From contig CANMLU010000004.1 in the NCBI GenBank assembly GCA_947498815.1, forward strand, positions 124,001 to 188,000: 64,000 nt of DNA, written 5' to 3'. Of this stretch, positions 27,194 through 35,636 are shown piece after piece; the stretch's first letter is position 1; every line of letters begins with the position of its first letter. This stretch comes from an uncultured Aquimarina sp. Its GTDB lineage: Bacteria; Bacteroidota; Bacteroidia; Flavobacteriales; Flavobacteriaceae. The position numbers were made by a program, and so were the translations under genes. The notes below the pieces were generated by a model. The model saw nothing but the letters and a program-made list of their open reading frames with translations. It made no database searches and had not been told where the DNA came from.

Positions 27194-27379
27194 TTAAGTA
27201 CTAGCTGAGCAAAACTGTATACAAATGTTTAATATTATATAATATGGCGCGTTGCTATTGGCATTATTATTTAGACAGTTTTCAATACAACCCCAAGAAC
27301 CATCACTGGCACCAGCGATTATTTGTTTTTGCATTGTTTTGTTGATCTTTTTTAATCCTTTTATTCTAAAAGTTTTCAT
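27194..27379 (-). CDS. Bacteriocin/natural-product-like precursor peptide
   Basis: 61 residues from the ATG at 27379 (MKTFRIKGLKKINKTMQKQI); an in-frame upstream extension is less likely. The N-terminus resembles the leaders of Bacteroidota class II bacteriocin-like or natural-product precursors (basic, LKKINKxxQKxIxxG). It ends in an IIAGA motif (residues 20-24) where a double-glycine-type cut could occur. The remaining core of about 37 residues holds Cys31, Cys35, Cys53 and Cys57. No modifying enzyme or peptidase-containing ABC exporter is in the window. It sits between two DUF5648 protein genes on the same strand, 42 nt before the small lipoprotein gene. It may be a secreted signal, an antimicrobial or a hypothetical; the function is unproven. 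Confidence 0.65.
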   Translation of the reverse strand: MKTFRIKGLKKINKTMQKQIIAGASDGSWGCIENCLNNNANSNAPYYIILNICIQFCSAST

Positions 27380-27438
27380 ACTATTTTGTTTTAATAAATT
27401 TTTATTGAGTATTGCTGGGTATAATGTTAACTTTAAAA

Positions 27439-27471
27439 TGGAGGCTGAATACAAAGTGAATCCAACCTCCA
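27439..27471 (-). terminator. Hairpin after the MACPF-like gene
   Basis: Arms TGGAGGCTGAAT / ATCCAACCTCCA (10 of 12 paired, the two others G-U-like), 42 nt past the stop at 27513 and followed on the minus strand by TTTTAAAG. Probably a partial terminator that lowers expression of the peptide and lipoprotein genes behind it. Confidence 0.6.
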
Positions 27472-27512
27472 AGTATTTAAAAATTACACAAACTTAAATA
27501 CATATGTTTTTA

Positions 27513-29138
27513 TTATTTAAACACATAGCCCGATACACCTTCGTGGCTATATCCGTAATTTTGAATTGCACTATACCCCTCTCCATTAGTGTCGCCTGGA
27601 GCATCAGTTGTGTACAAGTAAGTATCTGCGTTGCGATACCTGTGTAAAGGAACAGAACCGTTATCTGAAGACTCTGAATATATATAACCAGCGATTCCAT
27701 GAGTCGCTCCAAAATAAGTTTCTCCGTTAGTCTTATTGGTGGTATAGAAATATGTACCACTAGATCCATTAACATTTGAAAACCTGTATAAAGGAACAGT
27801 CGCTTTGTCTGGTATTGCGCTGTCTAAAATATAATATGCACGTCCCTCTTCGTTATAACGACCAGAATCTGCTCTCAAATTATTTTTTTCGTTTTCGTCG
27901 GCTGTATAAAAGTATGTCTTAGCAACTTTGTCATAAAACCGTGTCATTTCTTTGGCTCTTTTATTAATCTCATAAAATTCAAAGTAAACTGTATATCTTG
28001 TACTATTTACATATGATGGTAAATTGCCAGCAACACATTCTCTTGCCTGTGCCACATTATTTAAAGCTTCATTACGCAAAGCTTGAATATTTGCTTTGTT
28101 GGGATCAGATGGAGATGTGTTGCTATCGATCAAACTCATCACATCATAGACATAAGTCCATTGATTATTTAATTTAACACATTCTCTACCCACGCTTGGG
28201 TTGTCATTAAAAGCACCAGTTTGGATATATGGGCTATAATTAGAAATTTGTTGGTATAAAATATCGTTATCCGCAGGATTACTTCTTAGGTAGCTTATAA
28301 ACCTGTTCAACTCGGTATTGAATGTATCAATATTCGAATCTTTTCCAAATGCAGGAGCAAATGCTGATACCGTCGATATAACATTTACATTTTCGGTTTT
28401 ATTTATTAAATTTTTAATTTCTTCTTTATTAACAGTGCTAGAGCCTCCAATACCAAAAACCCCAAGTACTTTTAATCCAAAACCTGTTTTAACAGTACTC
28501 TTTTGAGTCTCTGTTAAATCACTTCTTTTCCAGGTATATACTATACTAATAGAACCACCAATGATCTCGCTACTTACATAAAAGTCACCAAATCTTTCTC
28601 TAAATCTATCAGGATAAGCAGCTACTTCTTGACCAGATGCATTTAATTGATCAAAATCAGGGTTACCGGCTACATCATACCTTCTATTAACGGCATCTAC
28701 AGTAACAATTACGGAAATGAAGTCTTCATTTAATTTGGTAGAAGAAAGGATATCAGCATCTCGGTCAACATTTACAGAAAAATAACCAGTATTGACGTAA
28801 GCGTCGTCTAATCCTCTTACTCTTTTTGCATACTCATAAAAATCTTCTACAGTTTCAATAGCGGCAAAATTTCCATTTACACGTTGATTAAAATCATCGG
28901 GAAGATCATTGTTAATTACTATAAGATCTCTATCAAACGGCGTCTGGTAAGGACGACCCTCGTTACCGGCTGGATTAAAGCCATATCCTGCACCGATGTA
29001 ATCACCTGTTGATTCTATTACATACCCTTTGTTTTGAGAAGTTGATTGTGTAATTTCAGTTTCTTCTATGCTATCATCCTTGTCACAAGAATAAAACATG
29101 GCGGTTATCGCTAATGCGAAAATTAATCGTTTTTTCAT
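27513..29138 (-). CDS. MACPF-like lipoprotein with three C-terminal DUF5648 repeats
   Basis: 541 residues. Lipoprotein signal (AITAMFYSC, Cys18). The region about 60-370 looks like a membrane-attack-complex/perforin fold. Its signature FRERFGDFYVSSEIIGGSIS (180-199) resembles the MACPF Y-G-T/D-H/Y-[FY]-V ... G-G motif, and it is flanked by segments rich in beta-strand, Ser and Thr (TKLNEDFISVIVTVDA; TENVNVISTVSAFAP) that could be transmembrane hairpins. Three DUF5648 repeats follow (about 397-447, 448-495, 496-541; motifs KTYFYTADENE, TYFYTTNKTNGE, TYLYTTDAPGDTNGEGY). A pore-forming or surface-adhesive effector targeted by the repeats would fit. The MACPF call rests on motif recall and needs a profile search. 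The promoter region has four ~20-bp direct repeats. Confidence 0.75.
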   Translation of the reverse strand: MKKRLIFALAITAMFYSCDKDDSIEETEITQSTSQNKGYVIESTGDYIGAGYGFNPAGNEGRPYQTPFDRDLIVINNDLPDDFNQRVNGNFAAIETVEDFYEYAKRVRGLDDAYVNTGYFSVNVDRDADILSSTKLNEDFISVIVTVDAVNRRYDVAGNPDFDQLNASGQEVAAYPDRFRERFGDFYVSSEIIGGSISIVYTWKRSDLTETQKSTVKTGFGLKVLGVFGIGGSSTVNKEEIKNLINKTENVNVISTVSAFAPAFGKDSNIDTFNTELNRFISYLRSNPADNDILYQQISNYSPYIQTGAFNDNPSVGRECVKLNNQWTYVYDVMSLIDSNTSPSDPNKANIQALRNEALNNVAQARECVAGNLPSYVNSTRYTVYFEFYEINKRAKEMTRFYDKVAKTYFYTADENEKNNLRADSGRYNEEGRAYYILDSAIPDKATVPLYRFSNVNGSSGTYFYTTNKTNGETYFGATHGIAGYIYSESSDNGSVPLHRYRNADTYLYTTDAPGDTNGEGYSAIQNYGYSHEGVSGYVFK

Positions 29139-29233
29139 TTTTAAGTAATTTTTTAAAATTGGGTTAATTGATTGTGTGATTATTGATCAATATCTGGGTG
29201 TAAATATATAGTCATATATAACCTCAGTTTTAA

Positions 29234-29314
29234 GCTTTGTGGTAAAAGGAAAGCTTCTGTCGTTAGGTACAAGTTTTTGTTGTAAAAGGAAAGTCTTTGA
29301 TAGAAAATACAAAG
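29234..29314 (-). promoter_or_regulatory. Tandem direct-repeat array upstream of the MACPF-like gene
   Basis: Units on the + strand: 29234-29253 GCTTTGTGGTAAAAGGAAAG, 29254-29273 CTTCTGTCGTTAGGTACAAG, 29274-29293 TTTTTGTTGTAAAAGGAAAG, and 29294-29314 (21 nt, TCTTTGATAG..ACAAAG). Same orientation, period and gene distance (96 bp) as the arrays before the subtilase and M57 genes. Confidence 0.8.
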
Positions 29315-29767
29315 TATGATGCATGCTGTATTGGCCTGATCATTTTATAAAAAGGTGCAATTATAGCTGCAATTACCAGTGGAAAAACTCTGAATTTATA
29401 TATAAATAAATTGGGTTAAGTTAGGTAAGGTTATTTTTGATCTCAAAAACGCTAATTGTTTACTATATCTGTCTGCCCAACGATATGTACAAAATTATAA
29501 TGAAATTTTAAAACATAAAAAGCGTTTAATAGAGCATATTTTGGGATAAAATTATCATCATTTTCTTAAATCGATTCAATAGAACTAGAAAAACTAGTCT
29601 AAAATAGCTGTATTGAAAAAATGTAGTGGATATAATTTATAAGAAATACCAAACTTTGATCATGTTTAATAAAAGTCGAAGAAATGACTTATTAGTCAAT
29701 AGAGAACTAAAAATAGCAGGAACTAATATAGCTTTATAAATTATTTGAAACCAATGGATTATAAAAA
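29315..29767. other. Intergenic stretch without recognised features
   Basis: About 450 bp, AT-rich, between the repeat array and the terminator of the beta-propeller gene. I see no open reading frame with a plausible start and no structured RNA. Confidence 0.5.
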
Positions 29768-29799
29768 CAAATAAGGAAAAGCTAGCTTTTCCTTATTTG
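29768..29799 (-). terminator. Perfect-palindrome terminator of the beta-propeller gene
   Basis: A 32-nt perfect palindrome with half-site CAAATAAGGAAAAGCT, 21 nt after the stop at 29821. It can form a long hairpin. On the minus strand TTTTTAT follows after one base (tail GTTTTTAT). Confidence 0.82.
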
Positions 29800-29820
29800 C
29801 AGACGTAAAGAAGATAAAAA

Positions 29821-30927
29821 TTACATAGAATTGAACCTTATTTGTGGTCTTGGGGTTTCTATAGGATTACGTTTTAGAACTAGTTTTGTAAAGAAATTAC
29901 TCCAAAAGGATTGAGCCCGCGAATTTCTTACAAAGGACTGCTTAAATTTTCCATTTTCGATTTTCCATATTGTAGCTTTTTTAGAATTAGCTCCAGAAAA
30001 AGAAATGATTAATCGTTTTCCGTTATCTGTGATAGCTACGTTATGAGGTGTATCAAATTGCGTGTCTAAAACATCAGATTTCTTTAAAGTTTTTCTGTCC
30101 AGAATTGTTACCTTTTTATCTTTAATACTTGTTACAAATAGGTATTTATCGTTACCCGTTATACCATGAGCCGATGATAAAGTAATGGTGCGCTTTCTAT
30201 CCAGGTTAAGATTAAACTCTATCAATCTATTAGCATTTTGAACAGGCACATAAACTTTGTTTTTAAAAGTGAAAAGATGTGCATCTCCGCCCACTGTAAC
30301 TTTTTTAAGTAATTTAAGGGTACTAGTGTCATACATAAAAACTAAACTTTTTTGGTCTCCTATTAGAACGGTAACGTATGCTCTTCTACCATCTTCAGAA
30401 ATTACAACGTCGTGTTGTTCTGCGTCTTGAGAAATATTGGCAGGAAGTTTTAAGTTTTTAATGACTTTGTAAGATGTAAGATCTATAACGGACGTTGTTT
30501 TACTTATGATATTATTTACCCATAATTGTTTCCCTTTTTTGTTAAACCACATATGAAAAGCTCCTTTCTGAACCTTAATTTTCCCTGTTAACTCGAAGTT
30601 ATCTTTTTTATATACCCAAACAAAACCTCGTTCAAAATCTGCGACATAAATTTCATTGATTTTGTTTGTTGCAATGTATGTGGGTTGAGCGTTCCCGGGA
30701 ATATTAATACTTCTAATTTTTTTGGCAGTATTCGCATTAAACAAAGATAGAGTTCCGGCATTACGATTTGCAACCAAAAATTTGGAGTTAGAAAAGGATA
30801 TAGACTTTGTGTTGGTGTCAAGTGATTCGAAGTTTTCCGAAACAGGGTCGTCTTTTTCACATGATGAGAATGACAAACCTATAAATACAAGGATTGCTAA
30901 AAGATTTAATTTTTTGATGATTTTCAA
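29821..30927 (-). CDS. YVTN/NHL-type beta-propeller lipoprotein
   Basis: 368 residues. Lipoprotein signal (GLSFSSC, Cys23). Repeated blades such as KFLVANRNAGTLSLFNANTAKKIRSI, GRRAYVTVLIGDQKSLVFMYD and KYLFVTSIKDKKVTILDRKTLKK are typical of seven-bladed YVTN/Lactonase-like propellers. The C-terminus is basic (KLVLKRNPIETPRPQ). No catalytic residues can be assigned, so it is probably a binding scaffold at the cell surface. It starts 29 nt downstream of the small DUF5648 lipoprotein gene and likely shares its transcript. Confidence 0.82.
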   Translation of the reverse strand: MKIIKKLNLLAILVFIGLSFSSCEKDDPVSENFESLDTNTKSISFSNSKFLVANRNAGTLSLFNANTAKKIRSINIPGNAQPTYIATNKINEIYVADFERGFVWVYKKDNFELTGKIKVQKGAFHMWFNKKGKQLWVNNIISKTTSVIDLTSYKVIKNLKLPANISQDAEQHDVVISEDGRRAYVTVLIGDQKSLVFMYDTSTLKLLKKVTVGGDAHLFTFKNKVYVPVQNANRLIEFNLNLDRKRTITLSSAHGITGNDKYLFVTSIKDKKVTILDRKTLKKSDVLDTQFDTPHNVAITDNGKRLIISFSGANSKKATIWKIENGKFKQSFVRNSRAQSFWSNFFTKLVLKRNPIETPRPQIRFNSM

Positions 30928-30956
30928 TTAGATTATTTCGATATTACTAAATTTTG

Positions 30957-31613
30957 TTAAGGCTTAACATATCCCACTTTGCCTTCTTCAATGTAGTTTC
31001 CAGAAGCAACAACTGCTGTTTTTTCGGTCTCACTGGCGGTATAAAAATGACGTCCTGTGGGGATGTGGTTAAGTCGATATAAGGGTACCGTACCAGCTAC
31101 TTGGGTTTTACTAATATAGGTGTCGGTTCGATAAAGATCACCTTCATAATAAAATTTGTCATTGGTGATGTCGGTCCAATCTTTGTTTAACAACCTTCTT
31201 CTTTCTTGTGTATCTGTGGTCATAATGATATCAGTCTGACTTCTATTTTTTAAAAAGTATAATTTAATGGGGTCTATAGATCTAAAATTAGTTGGCAATA
31301 AAGGAGAAAAGGGATTTCTCTCTACCACCGCAACCTGAAATGCAATTCCTTGATATCTTTGGTTTAAGTGATCTCCTATAAAAAAGAAACGGCCTATTCT
31401 TTCTGTAAAGAAAAGATTGTAATATCCAAAAACTTGTACTCCTGGGTCGTTGGTGCGAATAATATCTCTGTTGTAAAGAGAATTATCTCTGGATTTGTTC
31501 AAGTTTTCTTCTGCTTGGTTATCGTTTGTAGTAATTTCTTCTTGCTCACAAGATGTAAGAATAAGCACAGAGGAAAAAAGAAGTAATAGGGTAATCGATT
31601 TTAAGGTTTTCAT
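30957..31613 (-). CDS. Lipoprotein with DUF5648-type repeats (paralogue of the 26462-27151 product)
   Basis: 218 residues from the ATG at 31613, which gives a lipoprotein signal (MKTLKSITLLLLFSSVLILTSC); a longer in-frame reading lacks a better signal. It carries RTNDPGVQVFGYYN, then IKLYFLKNRSQTDIIMTTD and the terminal DUF5648 repeat VPLYRLNHIPTGRHFYTASE with EEGKVGYVK. It is clearly homologous to the 229-residue protein at 26462-27151. Both sit behind a larger three-repeat DUF5648 gene and a hairpin, so the two sets look like a duplicated module. Confidence 0.87.
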   Translation of the reverse strand: MKTLKSITLLLLFSSVLILTSCEQEEITTNDNQAEENLNKSRDNSLYNRDIIRTNDPGVQVFGYYNLFFTERIGRFFFIGDHLNQRYQGIAFQVAVVERNPFSPLLPTNFRSIDPIKLYFLKNRSQTDIIMTTDTQERRRLLNKDWTDITNDKFYYEGDLYRTDTYISKTQVAGTVPLYRLNHIPTGRHFYTASETEKTAVVASGNYIEEGKVGYVKP

Positions 31614-31649
31614 GATTTTTAGTGTTATATGGTTTGAGTTTGACAAAAA

Positions 31650-31681
31650 AGCCAATGCATTTATTGTAAAAGCACTGGCTA
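31650..31681 (-). terminator. Hairpin terminator after the M57 protease gene
   Basis: Arms AGCCAATGC / GCACTGGCT (8 of 9 paired), 13-nt loop, with TTTTTTGTC following on the minus strand, 38 nt after the stop at 31719. It parallels the hairpin after the MACPF-like gene. Confidence 0.7.
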
Positions 31682-31718
31682 GTTTTCTATTTAAATTTAT
31701 TTTTTATGGATTTATATT

Positions 31719-32993
31719 CTATTTATGAGGTAACGTATATCCAATGGTGCCTTCTAACACAAAACCAAAACCGCCTTCTCCTATTTCATCAGGATCAGTG
31801 GTATAGAAATGGATACCTGAAACATTATTATATCTAATTACTGGTACTCTATCTGGGCCGTCGTCTTTATATAGATATCCGGCAATACCTTCGTAAGAAT
31901 ATCCTAGACCTCCTGTTTCTCCATTTAATTCATTAAAATCGGTCGTATAAAAATAATCTCTAACACTCGGATTGTTATATCGATACAAAGGCTGCTTGTC
32001 ACTATCATTTTTTCTACTCTTATCAAAAATTCTGGATTGAATACCTTCTGCAACAAAGTCATTAGTGCCTTCTCCTACCTCTTGATAATCAGATGTGTAA
32101 AAATACCCAGATCCAACATTACTTCTATTCCTTAGCCATAAAGGCGCACCAGGAGTACCACTATATATTCCATAAATATTGTATAATGCTATTTTGTCGA
32201 CCAATAGAAAATTGCCTTCCGGGGGTGCACATGCTAACATCCATGAACCTTGTACGGGATCAATTGGAACACCAGGTACACTCGCAAAAGATCCCTGTAA
32301 TGGATCTGGATCACCGCCACAACTAAATGAGGTGTCAAGGGCATCCGTATGTCTAAACCCTACGGCATGACCTAACTCATGAGCAGCCACATTTATATAT
32401 TTTTCGACTTCCCTCAATCTACTACTATTGTACGTGATTGTAGAGCCTGGATTACCATTTGAAGGTAGCTTTGACGTAGCAAAAACTTCTTCTGATAGTT
32501 CTCCTATAATAAATTTAATTTCTGCACTGTTAACATTTGAAGTTTCTGCAAATCGGAGAACCAATTTTAAATCATTGTATCTTTGTAATGCGGCTCTAAT
32601 CGCATTTTTTCCTACTGCGCTAAAACCTGATGAAATATGTACCCTAAGTGTTCTTATATCTCCAAAATTCGAGACCCTATTGATAGTAGTAAAATGTTTT
32701 GATGAATTATTATTACTACCTTTTTTAAACTCTTCAATATTTTCTGGGGTGATAAAAATATCTCCTTCAACGATATACCCCTTTCTATAAGAAATAATAT
32801 CGCTGGTGCCAAAACCATTTTCGTTTAAAAGATTTTTGATTTCTTTAGAAATATTATCCTGTTGTTCAACCAGTAGTTCGTCGGTTATTTGATCTTCTTC
32901 TTTTTCGCAGGACCAAATTGCAATTCCTAAAATGAGGGAGAAAAGAATTCTTGTAAAAAGATGAATCGTTGAGTTTAATTTAAGATGTTTCAT
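31719..32993 (-). CDS. M57-type (HEIGH) zinc metalloprotease lipoprotein with three DUF5648 repeats
   Basis: 424 residues. Lipoprotein signal (GIAIWSC, Cys29). Peptidase domain about 60-285: LRVHISSGFSAVGKNAIRAA is typical of Peptidase_M57 (dual-action HEIGH metallopeptidases). The zinc site HELGHAVGFRH is at 205-215, with a His third ligand. The last ~135 residues are three DUF5648 repeats (APLWLRNRSNVGSGYFYTSD; QPLYRYNNPSVRDYFYTTD; VPVIRYNNVSGIHFYTTD). It is probably surface-anchored and acts on extracellular proteins or peptides. It shares its C-terminal architecture with the MACPF-like protein and its promoter repeats with both that gene and the subtilase. Confidence 0.9.
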   Translation of the reverse strand: MKHLKLNSTIHLFTRILFSLILGIAIWSCEKEEDQITDELLVEQQDNISKEIKNLLNENGFGTSDIISYRKGYIVEGDIFITPENIEEFKKGSNNNSSKHFTTINRVSNFGDIRTLRVHISSGFSAVGKNAIRAALQRYNDLKLVLRFAETSNVNSAEIKFIIGELSEEVFATSKLPSNGNPGSTITYNSSRLREVEKYINVAAHELGHAVGFRHTDALDTSFSCGGDPDPLQGSFASVPGVPIDPVQGSWMLACAPPEGNFLLVDKIALYNIYGIYSGTPGAPLWLRNRSNVGSGYFYTSDYQEVGEGTNDFVAEGIQSRIFDKSRKNDSDKQPLYRYNNPSVRDYFYTTDFNELNGETGGLGYSYEGIAGYLYKDDGPDRVPVIRYNNVSGIHFYTTDPDEIGEGGFGFVLEGTIGYTLPHK

Positions 32994-33070
32994 TTTTAAT
33001 TTTTGTAGTTAATAGTTATGTTCTACTTGTGCACAACTAAATATCTAAAGAAAACTGTATCCTTTTTGAA

Positions 33071-33170
33071 ATTTGTTGTTAACTACAAAGAATATCCATA
33101 ATCCACAATCTTTTGTGGTTAAAGGAAAGTTTATCAAGTTTAGTATGCTAAGTTTAGTGGTAATTCTAAT
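33071..33170 (-). promoter_or_regulatory. Tandem direct-repeat array upstream of the M57 protease gene
   Basis: Units on a ~20-bp grid (+ strand): 33071-33090 ATTTGTTGTTAACTACAAAG, 33091-33110 degenerate, 33111-33129 TTTTGTGGTTAAAGGAAAG, 33131-33150 degenerate, 33151-33170 AGTTTAGTGGTAATTCTAAT. Units 1, 3 and 5 are conserved at spacings of 40 and 41 bp, which keeps helical phase. The array begins 78 bp from the M57 start, the same distance as at the subtilase. Confidence 0.72.
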
Positions 33171-33366
33171 TTTGAAATCATTAAAAATCAGAGTCTTATT
33201 TTGAAAAAACAATACACAAGAACGAGGTGTTTTATTATTTAAGCAATTTTTTGGGAGAAGAAGATTACAAAAAGAGTTATTTATGATATTGATCTATTCT
33301 TAACGAAATCTATGAAAATGTGTTAAAATAATCTGTTTTCTGTCAGTAAATACTGAATTTATCAAC

Positions 33367-33380
33367 CGAAAACGTTTTAG
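33367..33380 (+). promoter_or_regulatory. LacI-family operator upstream of pfkA
   Basis: CGAAAACGTTTTAG shares the first 11 bases (CGAAAACGTTT) with the site before susC (CGAAAACGTTTGCG). It lies about 50 bp upstream of the candidate pfkA -7 element. Confidence 0.6.
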
Positions 33381-33416
33381 TTTTTTAGCAAATTAGGTTA
33401 TTATGGTCTTTAACAA

Positions 33417-33424
33417 TAGATTTG
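33417..33424 (+). promoter_or_regulatory. Candidate -7 element of the pfkA promoter
   Basis: TAGATTTG fits TAnnTTTG. It is only 6 nt from the proposed ATG (33431), implying a leaderless or very short-leader transcript, or a start at the GTG at 33443. The stretch TAGATTTGGCTCCA nearly matches TATCTTTGGCTCCA before the MFS sugar carrier. Confidence 0.4.
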
Positions 33425-33430
33425 GCTCCA

Positions 33431-34417
33431 ATGATAAAGAAAGTGAAAAATATAGCCGTACTTACCTCTGGAGGAGATGCTCCGGGAATGAATGCAGCGA
33501 TTCGTGCAGTAGTACGTGCATGTAGTTATTATCAGGTAAGGTGTTTTGGTGTTTATAAAGGTTATGAAGGACTAATCAATAATGAAATTGAAGAGTTAAA
33601 TGCGCGTTCTGTGCGTAACATTATTAATAAAGGAGGTACTTTTCTTAAATCGGCTCGTTCAAAAGAGTTTAGAACGGTGGAAGGAAGACAAAAAGCCCAT
33701 GATAATTTAGTTAAAAATAATATTGATGCGCTCGTAGTAATTGGCGGTGATGGTAGTTTTACTGGTGCTTTGAAATTATCAGAAGAGTTTAATTTTCCTG
33801 TAGTAGGAATTCCTGGTACCATTGATAATGATATTAACGGTACAGATTATACAATAGGGTATGATACAGCTTTAAATACGGTTGTTGAAGCTATAGACAA
33901 AATTAGAGATACAGCTAGTTCTCACAATCGACTATTTCTTATTGAGGTAATGGGGCGTGATGCTGGTGATATAGCATTAAATGCAGGTATTGGAGCAGGA
34001 GCCGAAGAAATTCTGATCCCGGAGGAGGATATGGGAGTGGATAGGCTTATTGAATCTCTAAGAAAGAGTAAAAAAACAGGTAAAACCTCGAGTATTATTG
34101 TGGTTGCTGAAGGAGATAAGTCTGGTAAGAATATTTTTGAACTAGGAGAATATGTAGAAGAACATCTTGATGATTATGAAGTAAGAGTTTCTGTATTAGG
34201 ACATATTCAAAGAGGAGGAGCACCTAGTTGTTATGATAGAGTGCTCGCAAGTAAACTTGGAGTAGGAGCTGTAGAGACCTTGTTAGAAGGTAAAAGTGAA
34301 GTTATGATAGGGATTGTACATAAAACAGTAACTATTGTTCCTCTTAAAAAAGCATTGGATAAGAGGTCACACAAACATGACGGATTAATAAAAGTAGCAG
34401 ATATCACTTCGGTGTAA
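33431..34417 (+). CDS. pfkA: 6-phosphofructokinase
   Basis: 328 residues from the ATG at 33431 (MIKKVKNIAVLTSGGDAPGM). Phosphorylates fructose-6-phosphate with ATP, the committing step of glycolysis. Visible family motifs are TSGGDAPGMNAAIRAVVR (ATP binding), IGGDGSFTGA, GIPGTIDNDI with the catalytic Asp, MGRDAGDIAL and GHIQRGG. The Gly at GGDGS supports ATP over pyrophosphate as phosphate donor. Followed 45 nt later by gap. The upstream LacI-type site suggests co-control with maltodextrin uptake. Confidence 0.97.
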   Translation: MIKKVKNIAVLTSGGDAPGMNAAIRAVVRACSYYQVRCFGVYKGYEGLINNEIEELNARSVRNIINKGGTFLKSARSKEFRTVEGRQKAHDNLVKNNIDALVVIGGDGSFTGALKLSEEFNFPVVGIPGTIDNDINGTDYTIGYDTALNTVVEAIDKIRDTASSHNRLFLIEVMGRDAGDIALNAGIGAGAEEILIPEEDMGVDRLIESLRKSKKTGKTSSIIVVAEGDKSGKNIFELGEYVEEHLDDYEVRVSVLGHIQRGGAPSCYDRVLASKLGVGAVETLLEGKSEVMIGIVHKTVTIVPLKKALDKRSHKHDGLIKVADITSV

Positions 34418-34426
34418 TGCGTATAA

Positions 34427-35464
<1,038 letters not shown>

Positions 35465-35473
35465 TATAATTTA

Positions 35474-35498
35474 TTGAATACTTACAAAGAGTATTCAA
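35474..35498 (+). terminator. Hairpin after gap
   Basis: Perfect 9-bp arms TTGAATACT / AGTATTCAA, 7-nt loop, 9 nt after the gap stop. There is no T-run, so termination is uncertain. Confidence 0.5.
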
Positions 35499-35510
35499 AA
35501 TACATAACAG

Positions 35511-35599
35511 TCAAATTGAGCGTAATCGGAATGCCCTTCTATCGATTTAAGGTAGATATATAGTTATAAATAGATATTTCTTGATTACGCTCGAATTGA
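35511..35599. repeat. Flavobacterial intergenic palindromic repeat
   Basis: Outer arms TCAAATTGAGCGTAATCG (35511-35528) and TGATTACGCTCGAATTGA (35582-35599) pair at 15 of 18 positions around about 53 nt. The sequence resembles the TCAxTTCGAGCGxAGTCGA family of dispersed palindromes I recall from many Flavobacteriaceae genomes. It fills most of the gap between gap and the next gene. Confidence 0.65.
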
Positions 35600-35636
35600 T
35601 AATATATTCTTTGCTAACAACAAACAACATTTTCAA

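Noticed and set aside
27494-27775. 93-codon minus-strand frame overlapping the MACPF-DUF5648 gene
   Set aside because: An alternate frame across the DUF5648 repeats with low-complexity translation and no independent start signal.
32428-32790. 120-codon plus-strand reading frame inside the M57 protease gene
   Set aside because: Antisense shadow of a gene with intact zinc motif and signal peptide; no separate motif or ribosome site.
26227-33170. Direct repeats considered as a CRISPR array or iteron origin
   Set aside because: There are no unique spacers of constant length, no cas genes and no replication initiator gene. The units recur at fixed distance upstream of three separate genes, which fits operators.
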